Origin: CAIVAT01 sp049317265
GTDB taxonomy: Bacteria; Bacteroidota; Bacteroidia; Bacteroidales; FEN-979
NCBI GenBank assembly: GCA_049317265.1
Contig: JBMOIP010000006.1
Location: 62,001-126,000 of the forward strand
DNA: 64,000 nt
Reading direction: 5' to 3'
Shown piece after piece: positions 35,611 through 44,487 of this stretch. Below the pieces are notes generated by a model. The model had not been told where the DNA came from. It saw nothing but the letters and a program-made list of their open reading frames with translations, and made no database searches. The translations under genes were made by a program, and so were the position numbers. Numbering within the stretch: position 1 is the stretch's first letter; every line of letters begins with the position of its first letter.

Positions 35611-36870
35611 ATGAACCAGGACATTGCCATAAAGGCAGAACATATTTCGAAAAGCTTTGAGATCCCCCAGGAGCGGAGAAACAGCATCAGGGAGAGGGTG
35701 ATTGATTTTCGCAAAAAAACGACCTTTGAAAAATACAATGCCCTTGAAGATGTTTCCCTGGAGATCAGAAGGGGTGAGTTTTTTGGGGTCATCGGCAGAA
35801 ATGGAAGTGGAAAATCGACGCTGCTGAAGATTCTTGCTGGAATCTATTCCGCTGATACCGGATCGGTAACCGTGAACGGACAAATTTCACCATTTCTTGA
35901 ACTGGGTGTTGGATTTAACCCGGAGTTGTCGGGAAAGGACAACATCTTTTTAAATGGCACCATCCTCGGGCTCACCTTCAAAGAGATTGAGAAAAAGTAT
36001 CCTAAGATTATTGAATTTTCTGAATTGGAGAGGTTTATTCACCTTAAGGTGAAAAACTACTCTAGCGGAATGCAGGTCAGGCTTGCCTTTTCGGTAGCCA
36101 TTCACGCAAACAAGGAGATTTTGCTGATGGATGAGGTATTGGCCGTAGGGGATAGCAACTTCCAGTCCAAATGTCTCACAGAATTTATCAATTTCAAGCA
36201 CCAGAATAAGACAATTGTCCTGGTTACCCACGATTTGGGGGTTGCCCAGAAGTATTGCGACCGGGTAATGCTCCTGAGGGGAGGTAAAGTGGTAATCACT
36301 GGAAATTCGAAGGATGTCGCCTCCGAATACCTCAAGCAAAACATGTCGGATGAAGAGTTGAGGATTTATCAAAAGGCTCAAGCCCAGGCAAAAGAGGCAG
36401 AAAAAATCGCCATAACCGACCTGAACATCGATCCGATCCTGATTGATAAAAACAAACTTGTTAAGACGGCCACCATTGATAATATTGAGTTCCTGGATGA
36501 AAACAGGAATCCGAAAAATATTTTCAAAACCGGAGATGACATGGTGGTAAGAATATGGTTTTCGAAAAACGGAGAGGTTGAACGGCTGAATTTCGGGGTG
36601 GCGATCTATTCGTTGGAGGACTATTATATTTTCGGCATCAACACCCTGTTAGATAACCTGGATACACGCAAATACCTGGAGAAAGGGTATTTCGATGTTC
36701 ACTACCGGAAAATAAACCTGGGAACCAATAAGTATTATATCCGGGCTGGTATTTATGAAGATAAAGTAGAGAAGCTGGTGGATTTTGTGGACCAGTCGAA
36801 GGAATATTTCCAGGTCCAGGCATTTAACCTGAACACGGGGATTGTCCACCTGGATTATGAGTGGGTCTGA
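35611..36870 (+). CDS. wzt: polysaccharide ABC exporter ATPase with C-terminal glycan-binding domain
   Basis: The 419-residue protein has an ABC ATPase (about residues 1-240): Walker A GRNGSGKST, signature YSSGMQVRLAF, Walker B ILLMDEVLAVGD. A Wzt-type C-terminal beta domain (about 285-415) follows, which in known systems recognises the finished, often terminally modified, glycan chain. This domain suggests export coupled to chain-end recognition. It is co-transcribed with wzm. Confidence 0.94.
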   Translation: MNQDIAIKAEHISKSFEIPQERRNSIRERVIDFRKKTTFEKYNALEDVSLEIRRGEFFGVIGRNGSGKSTLLKILAGIYSADTGSVTVNGQISPFLELGVGFNPELSGKDNIFLNGTILGLTFKEIEKKYPKIIEFSELERFIHLKVKNYSSGMQVRLAFSVAIHANKEILLMDEVLAVGDSNFQSKCLTEFINFKHQNKTIVLVTHDLGVAQKYCDRVMLLRGGKVVITGNSKDVASEYLKQNMSDEELRIYQKAQAQAKEAEKIAITDLNIDPILIDKNKLVKTATIDNIEFLDENRNPKNIFKTGDDMVVRIWFSKNGEVERLNFGVAIYSLEDYYIFGINTLLDNLDTRKYLEKGYFDVHYRKINLGTNKYYIRAGIYEDKVEKLVDFVDQSKEYFQVQAFNLNTGIVHLDYEWV

Positions 36871-36928
36871 TAACTGCAATTTGCCAAGTCAATAAGCATA
36901 GTAACAATTAAAATCAGGAGAAACAGAG

Positions 36929-37855
36929 ATGAAATCGAACAAAAAGCTTGTAACAATCGCAATGATAATAGTCGTTGTTATCGCCCTTGCCGCTGCCGCA
37001 TTCTATTTTTTCAGCAGAAATTCAAAGGTTGAAGGGGAAGCAACCCTTGTAAAGATGGAGTTGCCGGCCGCTACAGATAACCTCAAGATGTCACTGGATG
37101 TGATTAAGGTTGAAAAGATCAAAGGCAAGGATGTGTTAACAATTAAAGGATGGGTTTTCAAGCAAAATGGCACAGAGAAGAAACGTGACGGGTTCATTGT
37201 TTTAAAATCACCTGCCAGCACGCTTATTTTTGATATTGAGAAGGATAACGTACCCAGGGCAGATGTTTCCAAGTATTTCCAGATGGATGCCACACTTCAG
37301 AACCTGGGTGTTGAAATGGCCATCCCACTGAAGGATCTCGAGGATAACACCTACCAGGTTGGTTTTATCCTGGCCGATGATGCAGGAAAAAACTTCATGA
37401 TGGGAACCAAGAGCATAGCGTTGGCGAACGGCGCCGTTACCATTACGGATTTGAAGCAAGCTGACAATAAACCAACTACAAACAAGGTAACCATATCGAT
37501 AAAGCCGCCTACCGCGAAAATCAAGTATGGTTATGACAACATCAACCTGTCGGGGAATATATTAACGATTGCCGGATGGGGATTCATCCAGGGAACCAAT
37601 ACCGATAATCTGAAATCATATATCGTGTTGACCAAGAACGACACTGCAACGATCTTTTCAGTTGAGAAACGGATCAGGAAAGATGTCTCAAACACTTATA
37701 AAGACACAAAACTGAACTATGATTCATCAGGGTTCTTTACCACGATTAAGACGGAAGAGATGAAACCAGGGCACTACCGCATAGGTTACTATCTCGTGAA
37801 AGGTGATCAGATCGGAATGGTATATCCCGACAAGTTCGTCGATATCGGCAAATAG
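36929..37855 (+). CDS. membrane-anchored protein with two tandem beta domains (hypothetical)
   Basis: The 308-residue protein has an N-terminal transmembrane anchor (about residues 8-29) and two related beta-rich domains (about 45-165 and 188-305). Both run: Ile-rich strand, LTIKGW / LTIAGW, a FIVLKSP / YIVLTKN strand, TLIFDIEK / TIFSVEK, an Arg-Asp-Val-Ser turn, and a closing YQVGFIL / YRIGYYL strand. I do not recognise a named family. It lies between the ABC exporter and the sulfatase-fold gene, 2 bp from the latter, so it probably acts with them outside the inner membrane. A GGAG is visible 10 bp before the ATG. Confidence 0.65.
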   Translation: MKSNKKLVTIAMIIVVVIALAAAAFYFFSRNSKVEGEATLVKMELPAATDNLKMSLDVIKVEKIKGKDVLTIKGWVFKQNGTEKKRDGFIVLKSPASTLIFDIEKDNVPRADVSKYFQMDATLQNLGVEMAIPLKDLEDNTYQVGFILADDAGKNFMMGTKSIALANGAVTITDLKQADNKPTTNKVTISIKPPTAKIKYGYDNINLSGNILTIAGWGFIQGTNTDNLKSYIVLTKNDTATIFSVEKRIRKDVSNTYKDTKLNYDSSGFFTTIKTEEMKPGHYRIGYYLVKGDQIGMVYPDKFVDIGK

Positions 37856-37857
37856 TA

Positions 37858-40008
37858 ATGACGAAATTTCCCAGGCTTTTTCTCCTGACCGTTGCAAGTA
37901 CGCTTCCATTTATGCTGTTTGTGGTTGCGCCACTCTCCTTTTTTTTTGGGAATATCAATGAGATTGCCTTCGATCTTGATGAGGTGGCGCTGCCTGTAGC
38001 CGGGTTGCTCATTGCTTCTTCCATCTTTTTGTTCCTGGTACTCCTCCTTCTCGGCAGATGGCCCAAGGCCTCGGGTATCGTTTCGGGAGTACTGGTAGGT
38101 TTGGCTGCAGCTATTTGGGTTCAAAGCCAACTGCTTGTGATCAAACTTGGACAGTTTAACGGCCGGCAAATCGACTGGAGCAAGTGGACCGGCCGCATGG
38201 TAATTGGAGGGATTGTATGGATTATCGTAATCGGGTTAATTATCTTCCTGTTTCATAAGGGAAACAAGAGGAACCTGAAAATGGTCATTACCGCTGTCTT
38301 TTCACTTGGAATTCTCTCTGTGTTAAGCAGTTTCATGATTGCGCCCAAGAGTACTCAAAAGCATGCGGGTGGAGAGGATTATAAAGACCTGTTTAATTTT
38401 CATCCCGAGAACAATGTACTTGTTCTGATTCTGGATGCTTTTCAGTCGGATTATTTTAATTCAATCATCAAGAACCAGCCTCAGGAGGTTAGTGAACTCG
38501 ACGGGTTTACCTTTTACCGAAATACAGTCAGCCGTTACCCGAGTACCATGGGAAGCCTTCCTTCGATCATGACGGGTGCAATATATAGAAACCAGATGCC
38601 TTTTCCTGAATTCATCGCATCATCGAGGGAGAAGTTCGGACTTGTACGGGCATTTAAAAACAAATCATATACCACCCATTTTGCAGGATTGGAAGGCACC
38701 TACCCATTGGCCATGTCGATGCAGCGGATCGTTGACAAGTACAGTTCAGACAGGGTGAGCCCTGTTTATGAGTACCTTGATTATGGGGCCTTTCGTGCAT
38801 TGCCTACCTTTTTAAAGAGAGCGGTTTATAATAACGGGAATTGGTTTCTCTCAGCAGTTGTAAGGAAAAATTATCCGCCGGGGGACCATGGAACAGACTT
38901 GCGTTTTTTGGAGTTGCTGGAACAGCGGGTTTCTGTTAACCCGGTATCAAAAGGTTCGTTTAAAATCCTTCATTTCTGTTTTCCTCATCCGCCCCTGAAT
39001 GTGGATGAAAACCTCCGGTACGAACCCAGGCTGGCTGGAGAAAACGGATATGCACGGCAGGCACGGGGGGCGATCAAACTGGCATCTGAGATACTAAAGT
39101 TGCTTAAGGATAAAGGGATTTATGACAACACTGAGATTGTTATTATGTCGGATCATGGCACCTGGGAATACTTGCCGGCAGAACAGGTGGTGACCGACAG
39201 TGTTGCCTTGAGTGAAATTCCAACCAAAGTACAGAGTTCATCTCATGCTTTGCTTTTATATAAGCCAGCCATATCGAAAGGGAACCTGATCGTCAATGAT
39301 CTCCCCCTGGAAACGACCGACCTTTCCTGTATACTGGGATTAGAGAATAACAACAATGATTGCAGCGGGTTTATTCAGGCCAAATCAGGTGAAAACAGGA
39401 GAAGAACTTTTTACTTTTATGAATGGGTGGATGAAGATTACCAGCGGGAATATCTGCCTGACATGAATGAGTATGTTATTGAAGGTCATGCCTATGCGCG
39501 AGCCAGTTATCAGCAGGGAGGATCTTTTCCAACACCCAGACACAAGAAGGAGATGGAGGCACGTTCCCTTTATACTGTGCTGAAGGAGATCAGTTTTAGT
39601 GCCGAAGGCAACAAAAAAGCTGAAGATTATCTCATCTTTGGCTGGAGCTATCCTGAAGATGGCCACCGGTGGTCGGATGGACAGATGGCCGTGATGTCGG
39701 TCGACCTGGGAAAACCTCCCGAAAACGACCTGATGTTGAGGTTATGGGGCGACGGATATTATGACCCTCGGAAAAATGAGTTCCAGAGGGTGAAAGTAGT
39801 TATAAATGGTCAAAAAGTTGCCCTCTGGAACATGACACATGAAGGGGTGTATGAGGCACCTTTCAAGGCCACTTCAGCTCCCGACGGCAAACTGCACATC
39901 GTTTTCAAAATGAGTAACCATGCCAATGCGCAATTGCCTGAAAATGCTAAGGATCCCAGGGAATTTGGATTGATGGTGAAACGGATGGTGATCCAGGAGA
40001 GGAAATAG
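37858..40008 (+). CDS. membrane-anchored sulfatase/alkaline-phosphatase-fold enzyme (paralogue B)
   Basis: The 716-residue protein has five N-terminal membrane helices and an extracytoplasmic sulfatase-fold domain: VLILDAFQSDYF, MGSLPSIMTG, MSDHGTWEY. A beta-rich C-terminus with LRLWGDGYYDPRKNEFQ follows. It matches the protein at 20932-23034 along its whole length, including the first helix (LPFMLFVV) and the last strands. No formylglycine motif is seen. It is in the wzm-wzt transcript, 2 bp after the preceding gene. Probable role: adding or removing a charged group on the surface glycan. Confidence 0.78.
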   Translation: MTKFPRLFLLTVASTLPFMLFVVAPLSFFFGNINEIAFDLDEVALPVAGLLIASSIFLFLVLLLLGRWPKASGIVSGVLVGLAAAIWVQSQLLVIKLGQFNGRQIDWSKWTGRMVIGGIVWIIVIGLIIFLFHKGNKRNLKMVITAVFSLGILSVLSSFMIAPKSTQKHAGGEDYKDLFNFHPENNVLVLILDAFQSDYFNSIIKNQPQEVSELDGFTFYRNTVSRYPSTMGSLPSIMTGAIYRNQMPFPEFIASSREKFGLVRAFKNKSYTTHFAGLEGTYPLAMSMQRIVDKYSSDRVSPVYEYLDYGAFRALPTFLKRAVYNNGNWFLSAVVRKNYPPGDHGTDLRFLELLEQRVSVNPVSKGSFKILHFCFPHPPLNVDENLRYEPRLAGENGYARQARGAIKLASEILKLLKDKGIYDNTEIVIMSDHGTWEYLPAEQVVTDSVALSEIPTKVQSSSHALLLYKPAISKGNLIVNDLPLETTDLSCILGLENNNNDCSGFIQAKSGENRRRTFYFYEWVDEDYQREYLPDMNEYVIEGHAYARASYQQGGSFPTPRHKKEMEARSLYTVLKEISFSAEGNKKAEDYLIFGWSYPEDGHRWSDGQMAVMSVDLGKPPENDLMLRLWGDGYYDPRKNEFQRVKVVINGQKVALWNMTHEGVYEAPFKATSAPDGKLHIVFKMSNHANAQLPENAKDPREFGLMVKRMVIQERK

Positions 40009-40026
40009 GGATTCAAAAAATAAAAG

Positions 40027-41400
40027 ATGCAAATCAAAGTACAGCAAAGTTCATTTCGCGATCCGAGCGGATTCCTTTTTCATGAGGACGGGCGACTACT
40101 CAGGCAGGTAAATGCCTGTTATAAGGATGACTATGAGTTATTGATGAGTTCCGGGCTCTTCCGGGAACTTGTCGGTAAAAAGCTCCTGATACCGCATACG
40201 GAAATTACCGGACACCAGGGTGCTGATGGTAAGGCTTTTAAGGTCTTGGAGCCTGAAAGGGTCGCTTTCATCTCTTATCCCTATGAGTGGTCGTTTAGCC
40301 AGTTGAAAGCCGCTGCAGTGGTTACGCTGGAAATTCAAATCATCGCGCTCAGGCATGGAATGACCTTGAAGGACGCAACCGCCTACAATATCCAGTTTCA
40401 TCATGGAAAGCCCATTTTTATTGACACGCTTTCATTTGACACCTATCGGGAGGGAAAACCCTGGGAGGCCTACAAACAGTTTTGCCAGCACTTTCTGGCG
40501 CCGCTTGCATTGATGAGCCATACCGATATCCGGCTGAACCAGCTGTTAAAAGTTTACATGGATGGTATTCCACTCGACCTGGCCAGCAAATTATTACCAT
40601 TTAAAACTAAAATGAGTTTCTCAACCCTGATGCATGTGCACCTGCATGCAAAAACGCAGACAAAATATGAAAGTAAAGGCAGCGCGGGAAAGAGCATTAA
40701 GATAAAACAGTCGAACCTGGAAGCATTGATAGTGAGCCTGCTGGGTGCCGTGAAAAAATTCAAGCTGATAGCACAAAACACGGAATGGGGAGAGTATTAC
40801 ACTTTTACCAATTATACCGACAGGTCATTTACCAGCAAAAAAGAGATCATTGGCAAATATGTAAAGGAGATCAACCCGTTGACTTTATGGGACCTGGGCG
40901 CCAACAATGGTGAGTTCACCCGGATTGCTGCTGAACAGGGAGTGAATTGTGTCGCCTTTGACATAGATCCCCTGGCAGTTGATTCAAACTACAGGCATGT
41001 AACAAAGGAGCATATCGTCAATATTTTACCACTCGTAATGGATCTGACCAATCCAAGTCCCTCCATCGGGTGGAACAATGAGGAAAGGATGGGGTTCAAA
41101 GAGCGCCCATTACCGGATGCCGTGATAGCACTGGCCATCATACATCACCTGGCCATTTCCAATAACCTGCCATTCAATAAAATTGCTGGTTTTTTAAGTG
41201 AACTGAGCGAGAATCTGATCATTGAATTTGTGCCAAAATCAGATTCCCAGGTGAAAATACTGCTGGAATCGAGAAAAGACATCTTCGGTGCATATGATGA
41301 AGAGCATTTCATCCGTGAATTTGAACTTTTTTTCAACATTCTTGGCAAAGAAAAGGTTATTGATTCGGAAAGGACGGTTTTTCGGATGAAAAGAAAGTAA
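40027..41400 (+). CDS. class I SAM-dependent methyltransferase, NoeA-like
   Basis: The 457-residue protein has a distinctive N-terminal half (ISYPYEWSFSQLKAAA, ATAYNIQF, GKPIFIDTLSFD, YKQFCQHFLAPLAL) shared with NoeA-type nodulation proteins and related capsule-locus methyltransferases. A Rossmann methyltransferase domain follows (LWDLGANNGEFTRIA near residue 290, DPLAVDSN, ALAIIHHLAI). It would methylate a glycan or its precursor, with the substrate unknown. It follows the sulfatase-fold gene by 18 bp in the same operon. Confidence 0.82.
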   Translation: MQIKVQQSSFRDPSGFLFHEDGRLLRQVNACYKDDYELLMSSGLFRELVGKKLLIPHTEITGHQGADGKAFKVLEPERVAFISYPYEWSFSQLKAAAVVTLEIQIIALRHGMTLKDATAYNIQFHHGKPIFIDTLSFDTYREGKPWEAYKQFCQHFLAPLALMSHTDIRLNQLLKVYMDGIPLDLASKLLPFKTKMSFSTLMHVHLHAKTQTKYESKGSAGKSIKIKQSNLEALIVSLLGAVKKFKLIAQNTEWGEYYTFTNYTDRSFTSKKEIIGKYVKEINPLTLWDLGANNGEFTRIAAEQGVNCVAFDIDPLAVDSNYRHVTKEHIVNILPLVMDLTNPSPSIGWNNEERMGFKERPLPDAVIALAIIHHLAISNNLPFNKIAGFLSELSENLIIEFVPKSDSQVKILLESRKDIFGAYDEEHFIREFELFFNILGKEKVIDSERTVFRMKRK

Positions 41401-41474
41401 AGTTTGCTTATTTTTGCATAAAATATCTTTATTATATTTGGAGTTAAATTATTGTTAATTTTATTTTAAATAAA

Positions 41475-41684
41475 TTGAATAAACCGCTTATTACCTTCGT
41501 CTTAAACATCCTGGTGTACATTGATCCGGGAACAGGCAGCATTATTTTACAGGCGCTTGTTGCCAGCGTTGTGGGCGCTGCAATCGCTGTTAAATTGTTC
41601 TGGCACCGGATTCTTAAGTTTTTAGGATTACGAAAAGGGGTAGAAACTGATATTACAGGTAAACCCGGTGACGACAAAAAGTAA
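41475..41684 (+). CDS. small YIDPGTG-type membrane protein
   Basis: This 69-residue protein has one or two hydrophobic segments and the characteristic opening YIDPGTGSIILQALVA, seen in many small proteins near sulfatase-fold and glycan-export genes. The start is TTG at 41475. The function is unknown. Its end overlaps the possible GTG start of the YidC-like gene. It was kept because the motif is recurrent in such loci. Confidence 0.65.
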   Translation: MNKPLITFVLNILVYIDPGTGSIILQALVASVVGAAIAVKLFWHRILKFLGLRKGVETDITGKPGDDKK

Positions 41685-41709
41685 ATTCCCTGTGAACTTT
41701 AACTCTGGC

Positions 41710-42510
41710 ATGACAAGGCTGCTGTTTTTAACAGTGGTCTTTTTGTTTTTATCAAACCTCCTATCAGCGGGTCCTGTAAGTGAGAATCCCGTGATGTTTT
41801 CAGGCATGTGGGAATGGATGAGATGGTTGTGCTTTGGTTTGCTTTACCTGCTGTCATTCATTCACAAGTTAGTGCCGGACTGGGGTACCTCCATCATCGT
41901 ATTGGCGTTGATTGTGAGAATTGCCCTTTACCCGCTATCAAGGAAAGCCATGATCAGCCAGAAGCGGTTTGTCGATGCCCAAAAGCTGATGTCGCCGGAG
42001 TTGAAGGAGATCAAAAACACTTATAAAGGAGGTGAACAGAGTGAGCGAATTCTCCAGTTGTATAAGAAGTATAAGGTCAGTCCCATTGCCGGGCTTAAGC
42101 CGTTGGGTATCGTACTGCTGCAGCTTCCTATCCTGATCGCACTATTTCAGGTATTGGGTGAGGCGCCTGAGTTGCAGGGAGCCGGATTTTTATGGATTGA
42201 ATCCCTTGCTGCACCGGATAAACTTTTTTCTTTTGGCTTCAACATTCCACTGTTGGGAAGTTATTTCAATGTTCTCCCGGTGCTGATGTCGGTCTTTACC
42301 CTGTTGTCGTTCAAACTGGCGCCTACTCCAACAGCTGAAAAGAAGGAACAGCGTGTCCAGCTTCTTTTTCTGATCGGTATGACCCTGATGTTTTTCTTCC
42401 TCTTCTATTCATTTCCTGCAGGGATGGTGTTGTATTGGACTTTCGCCAACATTTTCCACATTGTTCAATACCGGATCATGGTCAGGGTGAAGAAAGACAA
42501 GCAAAATTAA
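41710..42510 (+). CDS. short YidC/Oxa1-type membrane insertase paralogue
   Basis: The 266-residue protein has a signal-like first helix, about five further membrane segments and the YidC core: WGTSIIVLALIVRIALYPLSRKAM, a cytoplasmic MSPELKEIKNTYKG loop, and FFLFYSFPAGMVLYWTFANI. The large periplasmic domain of ordinary Gram-negative YidC is missing, so it resembles the short Oxa1 form and is probably a second copy dedicated to this locus. ATG 41710 is preferred over GTG 41668, which overlaps the previous gene. Confidence 0.85.
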   Translation: MTRLLFLTVVFLFLSNLLSAGPVSENPVMFSGMWEWMRWLCFGLLYLLSFIHKLVPDWGTSIIVLALIVRIALYPLSRKAMISQKRFVDAQKLMSPELKEIKNTYKGGEQSERILQLYKKYKVSPIAGLKPLGIVLLQLPILIALFQVLGEAPELQGAGFLWIESLAAPDKLFSFGFNIPLLGSYFNVLPVLMSVFTLLSFKLAPTPTAEKKEQRVQLLFLIGMTLMFFFLFYSFPAGMVLYWTFANIFHIVQYRIMVRVKKDKQN

Positions 42511-42521
42511 CCCGAAAAGAG

Positions 42522-43061
42522 ATGCCAACCTACATTGCCATATTGCGCGGAATCAATGTCAGCGGCCATAAGCTGATAAAAATGAAAGCGTTACAGGAGA
42601 TGTTTGAGCACCTGGGATTCAGCAGGGTGAGAACGTATATTCAAAGCGGGAATGTGGCGTTTGAAAGTACATTGGAGGAGACAGAAAAACTGGAGAAAAT
42701 CATATCGGACGGAATCCAGGAGCATTTTAGTTTTGTAGTGCCAGTCATCGTATTAACAGGTATTGAACTAAGACACATTTCGGAAAACAATAAGTTCGTA
42801 GCAGACAGGGGAGAAGATCAAACGAAACTTCATGTCACCATCCTTTCTGCAGCACCCCAGGGAAATCTGATAGAAGCCATTCCAGCAAAGGATTTTCTGC
42901 CGGATGAATATTATGTAACCGGTAAAACTGTTTACCTGTTCTGCCCTCAAGGCTATGGTAACACCAAACTGAGCAACAATTTTTTCGAAAAGAAATTAAA
43001 AGTTCAGGCCACCACACGCAACTGGAAAACCATCCTCGAACTCGTTAAACTCAGTGACTAA
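42522..43061 (+). CDS. DUF1697 family protein
   Basis: The 179-residue soluble protein has the DUF1697 pattern: YIAILRGINVSGHKLIKM at the start, TYIQSGNVAFES, VIVLTGIELRH and NNFFEKKL near the end. The biochemical role of the family is unknown. ATG 42522 follows the insertase by 11 bp. Octamer array C begins 3 bp after its stop. Confidence 0.85.
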   Translation: MPTYIAILRGINVSGHKLIKMKALQEMFEHLGFSRVRTYIQSGNVAFESTLEETEKLEKIISDGIQEHFSFVVPVIVLTGIELRHISENNKFVADRGEDQTKLHVTILSAAPQGNLIEAIPAKDFLPDEYYVTGKTVYLFCPQGYGNTKLSNNFFEKKLKVQATTRNWKTILELVKLSD

Positions 43062-43064
43062 CCC

Positions 43065-43152
43065 GTCCGCCCGTCCGCCCGTCCGCCCGTCCACTTGTCC
43101 GCTTGTCCGCTTGTCCCCTTGTCCCCTTGTCCCCTTGTCCACTTGTCCACTT
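43065..43152. repeat. octamer tandem array C (11 units)
   Basis: Eleven 8-bp units: GTCCGCCC three times, GTCCACTT, GTCCGCTT twice, GTCCCCTT three times, GTCCACTT twice. It starts 3 bp after a stop codon, and its last TTG lies 19 bp before a TACCTTTG element, so it may supply the -33 region of the next promoter. Confidence 0.93.
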
Positions 43153-43172
43153 TTCTAATAATCGTACCTTTG
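43143..43172 (+). promoter_or_regulatory. putative promoter (TTG - 19 bp - TACCTTTG)
   Basis: A TTG at 43143-43145 in the last octamer units and an exact TAnnTTTG at 43165-43172 have the ideal 19-bp spacing. They lie 17 bp before the ATG at 43190. Confidence 0.6.
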
Positions 43173-43189
43173 CCTCAAACAACAATTCC

Positions 43190-44437
43190 ATGAAAATAAA
43201 GATTCTGATTCTCCTTCTGCTGGTGTTACTAGGCAACCAGTCATTCAGCCAGATGGGCATGATGCCTGTTTCGGGGCCCGTCTATTTACCTACAAAGCCC
43301 GGCCTCCTGTGGAAATTCCGGGTAAATGGTCCCGTGGTTGCCTCCCCGGTGGTTTATGATGGCACCGTGTATGTTGGCAGCCTCGACAGTACACTGTATG
43401 CATTTGATCTGTTATCGGGGAAACTGATGTGGAAACTGCCTACTGGCGGCGCCATCCGATCCTCTGCCTGTATCATCCAGCAACGGTTGTTCCTGCTTAG
43501 CAGCGATGGGCTGCTTTACAGGATGGATAAGGATTCGGGGAAAGTTGACGGGGTTTTCCAGACCCTGAACGGATATATCGGTGATATTCAGCATGATTTT
43601 GCCGACTATTATAATTCGACCCCGGTTATTGTTGATTCAACCATCTATTTTGGTTCGGGAGAGAATATTTATGCCGTTTCAATCAATGACGGGTTTCTTA
43701 GATGGACCTATAAAACCTGCGGGGTGGTTCACACAAAGCCTGCGATTAACCGGGGAACCTTGTATGCCGGTTCGTTCGATGGCAACCTCTATGCCATTGA
43801 CATAAAAACAGGCAACCTCGTTTGGAAGTTCAAAACCACCGGTAAATATGCTTTTCCCAAAGGAGAAGTAATGGGCAATCCTGTTGTTGCCGGGGGAATG
43901 GTTTTTGCCGGTGCCAGGGATTATAATCTCTACGCCATCGATGTCAGGGGAGGTTATGCCAACTGGATGAAGCAATACCCTTATGGCTGGGCTTTACCGG
44001 TAACGGCCAACGACACTGCAATTTATGTCGGCTCCTCCGACGACCGCACCCTGTTTGCCTACGATCACCGGACGGGGAAAGAGTTGTGGAAAACAGAAGC
44101 CGGGTTCAACATACTTGGAGGATGTGCATTTGGTGGTCCCATGGGGTACTTCGGCACATTGGCTGGGAAGGTTCACGCAATAGATCTCACCACCGGCAAA
44201 ATTGTATGGACCATCGAGAATGAAAGCTATAAGGCAAATCACCTGAAGTGGTTAAACGCGGATGATACCTATCGGAACGACATTGGCAAACTGATTTCAA
44301 CACCCCTTGACATGCTGAAAATGTATGGCCAGCTGGGCGGAATTTTCGGCGCCCCCGTGCTTGATACGTATAATCTTGTTTTTGCCGGTTATGACGGATG
44401 GATCTACTGCTATTCGGGATCTGTCAAAAATAAATAG
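43190..44437 (+). CDS. secreted PQQ-type beta-propeller protein
   Basis: The 415-residue protein has a signal peptide ending near SFSQ. About six or seven propeller blades carry the repeating pattern YVGSLDSTLYAFDLLSGKLMWK, YAGSFDGNLYAIDIKTGNLVWK and similar. This is the PQQ-like/BamB-type repeat and often serves as a scaffold; no dehydrogenase catalytic residues or heme motif are seen. ATG 43190 is chosen because a longer frame to 43103 only translates the octamer array. Confidence 0.85.
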   Translation: MKIKILILLLLVLLGNQSFSQMGMMPVSGPVYLPTKPGLLWKFRVNGPVVASPVVYDGTVYVGSLDSTLYAFDLLSGKLMWKLPTGGAIRSSACIIQQRLFLLSSDGLLYRMDKDSGKVDGVFQTLNGYIGDIQHDFADYYNSTPVIVDSTIYFGSGENIYAVSINDGFLRWTYKTCGVVHTKPAINRGTLYAGSFDGNLYAIDIKTGNLVWKFKTTGKYAFPKGEVMGNPVVAGGMVFAGARDYNLYAIDVRGGYANWMKQYPYGWALPVTANDTAIYVGSSDDRTLFAYDHRTGKELWKTEAGFNILGGCAFGGPMGYFGTLAGKVHAIDLTTGKIVWTIENESYKANHLKWLNADDTYRNDIGKLISTPLDMLKMYGQLGGIFGAPVLDTYNLVFAGYDGWIYCYSGSVKNK

Positions 44438-44487
44438 CCAGGTATTGCCACCGCAATCCTCCCTGCTAATGAACCCTTTGCAATAAC

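Noticed and set aside
43103..43189. N-terminal extension of the propeller protein
   Set aside because: It is translated octamer array. A normal signal peptide begins at ATG 43190.
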